DNA of 64,000 nt, taken from contig JACJWG010000017.1 in assembly GCA_020637235.1 (NCBI GenBank), positions 44,445 through 108,444 of the forward strand, read 5' to 3'. Below the pieces are notes generated by a model. It had not been told where the DNA came from. It saw only the letters and a list, made by a program, of their open reading frames with translations, and did no database searches. The stretch's first letter is position 1; the number at the start of each line of letters is the position of its first letter. Below are positions 58,692-64,000 of this stretch, piece after piece. The translations under genes were made by a program, and so were the position numbers. This DNA is from Acidimicrobiaceae bacterium (GTDB taxonomy: Bacteria; Actinomycetota; Acidimicrobiia; Acidimicrobiales; Ilumatobacteraceae).

Positions 58692-60053
58692 GTGACGGCA
58701 CCGGACGACGGGAGAGCGGACGGCACGACGTCCGATGCGCGCGCCCGCGCCGACGTGCCGGCACCGCGCCTCGCGTCGCTCGACGCGGGCGTGCCGGTCG
58801 CGCCGGCGGGGCCGCCGTCGTCACATCCCGATCACCCGGTCGCCGAGCGGCGCTGGTTCGTGCGGCGCCGCGAGCGCGACGTCGTCGCCGTGGAGCGTCG
58901 CACCGGCCGTGGTCGGCGTGCCGGGGAGACCGCCACGGCGATCGCAGCGTCGGCGTCGGCGTCGGCGTCGGGCGCGACACCGGCGCCGTGGTGGCGGCGG
59001 CAGTACGGCCGGACGGTCGAACCGGCCGTCGTCATGGCGTTCTCGCGACAGATGGCGTCGTTCATCGAAGCCGGCATCTCGGTGCTCGAGGCGCTCGAGA
59101 TCGTGGCCGAGGAAGTGGGCGATCCGGCGATGCGCGTGGTCGTCGAGGAGATGCATGCGACCCTGCAGCGAGGCGGCAGCTTCTCCGACGCCGTGGCGGC
59201 ACATCCGTCGGTGTTCCCGCCGTACTACCGGGCGATGGTGCGCTCCGCGGAGTTCACCGGCAAGTTGGACGAGGTCCTCGATCGGCTCGCGCTCTACCTC
59301 GACCGCGACCTCGCCGCCAAGCGCCAGGTGAAGAGTGCGCTCACGTATCCGACCGTGGTGCTCGTCGTCACCGTGATCGCGATGGTGGTGATGGCGCTGT
59401 TCGTCCTGCCGAAGTTCGCCGGCATGTATCGCAGTCTCGGCGCCGAGCTGCCGTTGCCGACCCGGATGCTGTTGTCGTCGACGGACTTCTTCACCGGCAA
59501 CCTGCCGTTCCTGGTCGCCGGCGCGATCTCGCTGTTCCTGGCCGGTTACGCCGTGATCGGCGGCGATCGTGGCAAGCGCCGGCGCGACCGGCTCGTGATG
59601 CGCCTGCCGGTCGTGGGCAACCTGTTCCACCTGATCTCGCTCGAGCGCTTCTGTCGGGTGCTCGCCGCACTCGCCCGCGCCGGTGTGCCGTTGCCCGACG
59701 CGATCGACATGTCGGCCAACAGCACGAACAACACCGTGTTCATCGAGCGGATGCGCGAGGTGCGCGAGACCCTCGTCCGCGGTGGCGGGCTCTCCGCGCC
59801 GATCGCCGCGACCGAGCTGTTCCCGACCGCGGCGCGCCAGATGGTGCGGGTGGGGGAGAAGACCGGCACGCTCGCCAACCAGCTCGCCAAGGCAGCCGCC
59901 TACTACGAGCGCGAGGTGACCTATTCGATGAAGAAGGCCACCGAGCTGTTCCAGCCGGCGGTGATCATGTTCGTCGGCGGGCTCGTCGGCTTCGTCGCCG
60001 TCGCCCAGGTGAGCGCGATGTACAGCATCTTCGGGCAGGTGCAGACACCATGA
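58692..60053 (+). CDS. Type II secretion/type IV pilus inner-membrane platform protein (PilC/GspF)
   Basis: A 453-aa protein; GTG 58692 is set by GGAGGAG (58679-58685) 6 nt upstream, rather than GTG 58677. A charged, disordered N-terminal extension of about 105 residues with an (Ala-Ser) run precedes two GspF repeats (VVMAFSRQMASFIEAGISVLEALEIVAEE...; LISLERFCRVLAALARAGVPLPDAID...) and three membrane segments near residues 218-240, 275-297 and 420-440. It would anchor PilB. Downstream lie prepilin genes. Confidence 0.92.
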   Translation: MTAPDDGRADGTTSDARARADVPAPRLASLDAGVPVAPAGPPSSHPDHPVAERRWFVRRRERDVVAVERRTGRGRRAGETATAIAASASASASGATPAPWWRRQYGRTVEPAVVMAFSRQMASFIEAGISVLEALEIVAEEVGDPAMRVVVEEMHATLQRGGSFSDAVAAHPSVFPPYYRAMVRSAEFTGKLDEVLDRLALYLDRDLAAKRQVKSALTYPTVVLVVTVIAMVVMALFVLPKFAGMYRSLGAELPLPTRMLLSSTDFFTGNLPFLVAGAISLFLAGYAVIGGDRGKRRRDRLVMRLPVVGNLFHLISLERFCRVLAALARAGVPLPDAIDMSANSTNNTVFIERMREVRETLVRGGGLSAPIAATELFPTAARQMVRVGEKTGTLANQLAKAAAYYEREVTYSMKKATELFQPAVIMFVGGLVGFVAVAQVSAMYSIFGQVQTP

Positions 60054-60125
60054 CCGGTGCGCCGGCGCTCGCCGAAACCCTTCGAGGCTCCGTGCACGGA
60101 TGTGATCCGGCCGGACGTTCCAGCA

Positions 60126-60147
60126 GTGACATCCCCCGGGGTGTCAC
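60126..60147 (+). promoter_or_regulatory. Inverted repeat in the 5' region of the pilin gene
   Basis: GTGACA-TCCCCCGGGG-TGTCAC is a 22-bp near-perfect inverted repeat 82 bp upstream of the pilin ATG, in a 176-bp gap. It may be an operator, or a hairpin separating pilC expression from high-level pilin expression. Confidence 0.35.
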
Positions 60148-60229
60148 CAGCGCTCACCCGTTCCAGCGACACACACCCCCTGCCAGCACTGCCGACGGGC
60201 GGCGGCACGACAGAAAGCAGACCCTCACC

Positions 60230-60640
60230 ATGGAACACATCCACGACACCTCGCCGGTCGAGACCGACACGATCACGACCGGGCCCGCTCGGCGTGACCG
60301 TGGCTTCACCCTCGTCGAGATCCTGATCGCGATCGTCCTCGTCGGCATCCTGTCGGCCGTGGTCGTGGTCGGCATCGGCAACCTCACCGACAAGGGCACC
60401 GACGCCGCGTGCGCGGCCTCGCTCGACGCAGCGAAGTCGGCGACCGTCGTCTACTACGGCTCGAACAGCAACGCGTGGCCGGCCACGATGACGGCGATGA
60501 CGACGTCGACCCCGGCGGCGCTGACGCTGCCGACCGGCGTCACCCTCGACGTCACCGGCCTGATCGCCACCGGTCAGGGTTGGACGCTGACGATGACGCC
60601 GAGCGCCGGCGGCAACCAGCCGACCTTCGCCTGCAGCTGA
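60230..60640 (+). CDS. Type IV major-pilin-like protein
   Basis: A 136-aa prepilin from ATG 60230. After a 25-residue leader comes RGFTLVEILIAIVLVGILSAVVVVG: the class III signal with cleavage G|F and Glu5, followed by the N-terminal assembly helix. A small globular domain ends in a C-terminal Cys (TFACS) that can pair with the Cys in DAACAAS. Size and place first after pilC suggest the main pilin. A prepilin peptidase (PilD) is not in the window. Confidence 0.9.
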   Translation: MEHIHDTSPVETDTITTGPARRDRGFTLVEILIAIVLVGILSAVVVVGIGNLTDKGTDAACAASLDAAKSATVVYYGSNSNAWPATMTAMTTSTPAALTLPTGVTLDVTGLIATGQGWTLTMTPSAGGNQPTFACS

Positions 60641-60755
60641 TCCGATCCGTCCCCCACGGATCGCCCCGTGTCGTCGCCAGGGCCCGCCGGTCGAGACCGG
60701 CGGGCCCTCGACACGCACCGGCCCGAACCGACCCGAACCGGGAGTCCCCGACGCG

Positions 60756-61181
60756 ATGCGCTCGTCCCTCCGCCACCGACTCGCTGCGACGACGGCACGC
60801 CGCGTCCCACGACGCGGTCGAGCGGACGCAGGTGAGTCGCTGCTCGAGATCGTGATCACCGTGGTCGTCATCGGCGTCACGGTGACCGCCCTCGTGTCGG
60901 GCCTCGCGAGCGTGTCGGCGGCTGGTGAGGCGCATCGCCAGGGTGTGCGCGCCGACACCGTGATGCGCAACTACGCCGAGGCGGCGAAGGCGGCCGCTCG
61001 GGCGTGCACCGTCGGGGGCACGTGGCAGCCCGTGTACTCGCCGCCCAGCGGCTACACGGTGTCGCGCACCCCGGCGTCGTCGGCGTGCCCGCCGATCGCG
61101 ACCCCCGCCCGGGTCGATCTCACGGTCGCTTCGCCGAGCGGTGTCACCCAGACCATGACGATCGTGGTGCGCACCCCGTGA
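60756..61181 (+). CDS. Prepilin-type N-terminal cleavage/methylation protein (minor pilin)
   Basis: A 141-aa protein. A basic 25-residue leader is followed by DAGESLLEIVITVVVIGVTVTALVSG: cleavage after Gly, with Glu at position +5 as GESLLE. This degenerate (E at +1) form is typical of minor pilins of the PilV/GspI type. Two Cys (RACTV; SACPP) may form a disulfide. The stop overlaps the next start as GTGA. Confidence 0.85.
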   Translation: MRSSLRHRLAATTARRVPRRGRADAGESLLEIVITVVVIGVTVTALVSGLASVSAAGEAHRQGVRADTVMRNYAEAAKAAARACTVGGTWQPVYSPPSGYTVSRTPASSACPPIATPARVDLTVASPSGVTQTMTIVVRTP

Positions 61182-62113
61182 ATCCCCGAGACCGCCGACG
61201 CCCCCGAGACCCCGATCGCGACCGCGGTGCGTCGCTGATCATGGCGATCGGCTTCGTCGTGCTGGTCGGATCGATCGCCGCCGGCCTGTCGGGTCTGGTG
61301 ACGTCGAGCAACACGAACCGGATCGCGCTGGGGCAGGTGCGCGACCTGCAGTATGCGGCCGACGGTGCGATCGAGGAAGCGATCACCGAGGTGCGCTTCC
61401 TCGACCGCGACACCGACGGCTCGTGTGGCGCCCCCGTCGGGACGACCACCGCCACCCTGAACGGTTACGACGTCCGGGTGGTGTGGCAGGCGGTCTGCGG
61501 TGTGGTGCGCACCGCCACCGGTGATCTGGTCGCACAGCGCAACGTGCTGTTCACGGCGTGTGAGGACGAGGGTCCGACGTGCGCGGGCACCGACGTGCTC
61601 GTACGAGCGCAGGTGAACTTCGAGCAGGCGGCCACCGGCGAGGTGACCCGCACCTGGGTGCAGGCCTGGTCGTACGACGGGCGCGACGAGCCGCCGACGG
61701 TCGTCGAGCCGGCGTCGGATCCCTCGTGGACGTGGGAGGTGTACGACGGGACGGCGCTCGGCGGGGCGGTGCTCGCGTCGAACGCCACGCCGGCGATCGA
61801 CGTGAACTGGGGGAGCGGGAGTCCCGAGCCGAGCGTGGGGAACGACACGTTCTCGGTCCGGGTGACGCGCACACTGGTGCTGCCGGCCGGCACGTACACG
61901 GTGATCGGTGGATCCGACGACGGCATCCGCGTCACGGTCGACGGTGTGCGCCTGATCGACCGCTGGTCGGACCGCTCGTACGGCACCAACTCCGTCCCGG
62001 TCACCCTCACGGCCGGTGCGCACGACGTGGTGGTCGAGTTCTACGAGAACGGCGGCCAGGCCCGACTGACCCTGCAGATCCTCGACGCCGGTGGCACCGA
62101 CGTGTCGCGCTGA
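61178..62113 (+). CDS. PilX-like minor pilin with C-terminal PA14-type domain
   Basis: A 311-aa protein from GTG 61178. The N-terminus RGASLIMAIGFVVLVGSIAAGLSG is a pseudopilin-like helix without the strict G|FTLxE site, as in PilX-type proteins. Residues about 80-165 contain four Cys. The C-terminal 130 residues are PA14-like: WTWEVYDGTALGGAVLAS, DDTFSVRVTRTLVLPAGTYTVIGGSDDGIRVTVDGVRLIDRW (with NDTFSV in the actual text) and HDVVVEFYENGGQARLTL. PA14 domains bind glycans in adhesins, so this may be a tip adhesin. Confidence 0.8.
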   Translation: MNPRDRRRPRDPDRDRGASLIMAIGFVVLVGSIAAGLSGLVTSSNTNRIALGQVRDLQYAADGAIEEAITEVRFLDRDTDGSCGAPVGTTTATLNGYDVRVVWQAVCGVVRTATGDLVAQRNVLFTACEDEGPTCAGTDVLVRAQVNFEQAATGEVTRTWVQAWSYDGRDEPPTVVEPASDPSWTWEVYDGTALGGAVLASNATPAIDVNWGSGSPEPSVGNDTFSVRVTRTLVLPAGTYTVIGGSDDGIRVTVDGVRLIDRWSDRSYGTNSVPVTLTAGAHDVVVEFYENGGQARLTLQILDAGGTDVSR

Positions 62114-62114
62114 C

Positions 62115-62180
62115 GGTCGGGATCGGGTCGGGATCGGGTCGGGATCGGGTCGGGATCGGGTCGGGATCGGGTCGGGATCG
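62115..62180. repeat. Six 11-bp tandem repeats (GGTCGGGATCG)
   Basis: Six exact units fill the 73-bp gap between the converging PA14-pilin gene and the GGDEF-EAL gene, beginning 2 bp after the first stop and followed by a partial unit. Confidence 0.93.
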
Positions 62181-62186
62181 GGATCG

Positions 62187-64000
62187 TCAGCCGCTGGCGG
62201 CCGGACGCACCACGGGCGGCGGCAGAGTCGGCGGCCGGGTGACCGGGGTGGCCGAACCTCGGGTGCGAGTGCGCAGGAACTCGAGGTAGTCGTGGCCGTT
62301 CAGGGGCCGCGTGAACAGGTACCCCTGGCCGATGTCGACGCCCGCGCGGCGCACCTGGTCGAGCACCTGAGCGTTCTCGATGCCCTCGGCCACCACCTGC
62401 AGGCCGAGTGCGTCGGCCAGCTCCACCGTCGAGCGGACGATCGCGATGGCCCGTGAGTCGCCGACGATCGCGAGCACGAACGACTTGTCGATCTTCACCT
62501 CGTCGACCGCCAGGTCGAGCAGTCGCGCCATCGACGAGTAGCCCACACCGAAGTCGTCGATCGAGATGCGGATGCCGGCGGCTCGCAGGCTGGCGATCGA
62601 TCGGGCAGCACGCTCGGAGTCGTGTGCCAACTCGGTCTCGGTGATCTCGAGGGTGAGCTGACCGGCGGGGTAGCCGTAGATCTGCAGCAGGTCGGACACG
62701 TACTCGGCGAGGTTGTCGTCGACGACGTCGCGGTGGGAGATGTTGACGCTCACCCCGACGTGCGGGCATCGCTCGGCGTGGAACGAGATCGCCTGCGCGA
62801 GCACGGCACGGGTGAGGCCCGGCACCAGGCCGGCGCGCTCGGCGAGCGGGACGAACTCGTCCGGCATGAGCATGCCCCGGGTGGGGTGTTCCCACCGCAC
62901 GAGGGCCTCCGAGCTGGTGATCCGACCATCGGCGAGCGACACCTTCGGCTGGTACGCGAGCGACAGCCCACGGTGCTCGATCGCGAGGCGCAGATCCTCG
63001 AGGAGTTGGAGTTTTTCGCGGGTCTGATAATCGCTCGCCGGCCGGTAGCGCTCGACGCCGGTTCGGCGCTGCTTCGCGTCGTACATCGCGACGTCGGCAC
63101 AGCGCAGCACGCCGGCGCGGCTGCCGGCGTGGCTGGGGTACAGCGCCACCCCGATCGCGGCGCCGACCCGGACGCCGACGCCGTCCACCTCGAACGGCTC
63201 GTCGAGGGATGCGAGCAACAGCCGGGCGGCGTCGACCGCGGCATCCTCGTCCGAGAGCAGCAGCACGACACCGAACTCGTCACCGCCGAGGCGGGCCAGC
63301 AGCCCGCTGTCGCCGACGACGGGGCGGAAGCGGTCGGCGACGAGGCGGAGCAACTCGTCGCCCGCGTGGTGGCCGAGCGAGTCGTTCACCTCCTTGAAAC
63401 CGTTCAGGTCGACGATCATCACGCTGACGACGTCGGGGGCGACGGCGATCAACCGGTCGAGTCCCTCCAGGAAGCCTCGACGGTTGGTGAGGCCGGTGAG
63501 CTCGTCGGTGCGGGCGAGCCGGTAGCTCTCGCTGCCGGTGTGCAGTTCGTGCACGGTGATCGCGGTGCGCACGATCACCGCCGCGACGGCGCCCAGCGCG
63601 AGGAGCGCCGAGATCACGTTCACCTCGCCGAGGATGCCGACGCCGAGGATGCCGAGCGCGACGAGGCTGAACAGCACCGGGACGACGGTGAGCTGCGACA
63701 GGCGCTGTCGTTCGTGACGCTGGTTGGTGAGCGGCAGCCAGGCGGCGAGGCCGAGCACGACCGCGCCGACGAGGCGCACGTCGTGGGTCCAGCGGGGCGG
63801 GGCCTCGAACGCGATGCGTGGTCCGGCGCCGAGGACCCAGTCGAGATGGCCCAGATCGGCCGCGGTGACGAGCCCGAACGCGACGACGAGCGCCCCGACC
63901 GCCCAGCTCAGGTGGTAGCGCATCGAGGTGATCGCCGCGGCCACCGCAGCGGCGGCCGCGAGGTCGGCGAGCACCAGGAGGATCGCGATCTGGAACTCGT
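62187..64000 (-). CDS. Membrane-bound GGDEF-EAL protein (5' end beyond the window)
   Basis: The frame is open to the right edge (a GTG at 63974 is a possible but unlikely start, since coding continues upstream as a hydrophobic stretch). At least four to five membrane segments in the first 150 visible residues are followed by GGDEF (DELTGLTNRRGFL, LGGDEFGVVLL; active type) and EAL (SSEALVRWEHPTRGML, NISHRDV, EITETELAHD, IDDFGVGYSSM, IDKSFV, VAEGIENAQ). All EAL metal-ligand motifs look intact, so it may make and degrade cyclic di-GMP. Confidence 0.92.
   Translation of the reverse strand, partial: EFQIAILLVLADLAAAAAVAAAITSMRYHLSWAVGALVVAFGLVTAADLGHLDWVLGAGPRIAFEAPPRWTHDVRLVGAVVLGLAAWLPLTNQRHERQRLSQLTVVPVLFSLVALGILGVGILGEVNVISALLALGAVAAVIVRTAITVHELHTGSESYRLARTDELTGLTNRRGFLEGLDRLIAVAPDVVSVMIVDLNGFKEVNDSLGHHAGDELLRLVADRFRPVVGDSGLLARLGGDEFGVVLLLSDEDAAVDAARLLLASLDEPFEVDGVGVRVGAAIGVALYPSHAGSRAGVLRCADVAMYDAKQRRTGVERYRPASDYQTREKLQLLEDLRLAIEHRGLSLAYQPKVSLADGRITSSEALVRWEHPTRGMLMPDEFVPLAERAGLVPGLTRAVLAQAISFHAERCPHVGVSVNISHRDVVDDNLAEYVSDLLQIYGYPAGQLTLEITETELAHDSERAARSIASLRAAGIRISIDDFGVGYSSMARLLDLAVDEVKIDKSFVLAIVGDSRAIAIVRSTVELADALGLQVVAEGIENAQVLDQVRRAGVDIGQGYLFTRPLNGHDYLEFLRTRTRGSATPVTRPPTLPPPVVRPAASG

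Overview
The window is high-GC DNA with GTG starts, Shine-Dalgarno-led genes and dense ATGA/GTGA start-stop overlaps. Together with a DUF222/13E12-type HNH gene under an actinobacterial SOS box, a NupABC-type nucleoside transporter, DUF3072 and PPK2, this points to an actinobacterium, plausibly an Acidimicrobiia (Ilumatobacter-like) chromosome. The lineage is inferred from gene content and style, not from a marker gene. I see no rRNA, tRNA or CRISPR array.

1-18.7 kb is a catabolic region. A plus-strand run holds hydantoinase B (5' end outside the window), a Rieske oxygenase, an RraA-type aldolase, a BMP lipoprotein with its ATPase and two permeases (nucleoside-type ABC importer), an MDR oxidoreductase, an O-methyltransferase and an amidohydrolase. 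It faces a minus-strand VOC-VOC-SnoaL-aldo/keto reductase operon with a GntR/FadR-like operator. A divergent pair follows (a second amidohydrolase and a second Rieske oxygenase), then a ribokinase-like kinase. The set suggests uptake and breakdown of an N-containing ring, perhaps a nucleoside-like or N-methylated compound.

18.7-25.2 kb holds a minus-strand redox operon: a Tat-exported molybdopterin oxidoreductase, a four-cluster ferredoxin subunit, a cytochrome b fused to one half of a YeeE/YedE thiosulfate-transporter-like protein, and the other YeeE half fused to a rhodanese-like domain that lacks its cysteine but ends in a Gly-rich GGCG tail like the SoxY sulfur-carrier arm. A CRP/FNR-like palindrome lies upstream. 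25.2-28.7 kb is a compact exosortase module: a secreted protein with a VPEAP C-terminal sorting signal, an exosortase-EpsI fusion and an egghead-like glycosyltransferase. An MreB-like ATPase and several small acidic proteins follow.

30-43 kb is mixed: a transglutaminase-like protein, an ArsB/NhaD-type permease, an IS256-family insertion that splits a DUF222-HNH gene with a clean 8-bp target duplication, PPK2, a short leader ORF coupled to an HSL-type hydrolase without its nucleophile, a DUF151 nuclease carrying a long Asp-Leu repeat, an AlkB-like dioxygenase and a CoA-transferase. 43.3-46.6 kb is a MarR-thiolase-SDR-enoyl-CoA hydratase operon with an operator-like palindrome at the marR start.

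46.6-64 kb contains a PAS-GGDEF protein, an envelope glycosylation operon, the divergent methionine-salvage pair mtnP/mtnA, a GGDEF-HDOD-PilB operon and a divergent PilC-pilin-pseudopilin-PA14 operon, ending in a GGDEF-EAL protein that runs off the right edge. Cyclic-di-GMP genes therefore bracket the type IV pilus genes. Short tandem repeats or large hairpins fill most of the convergent gene junctions.
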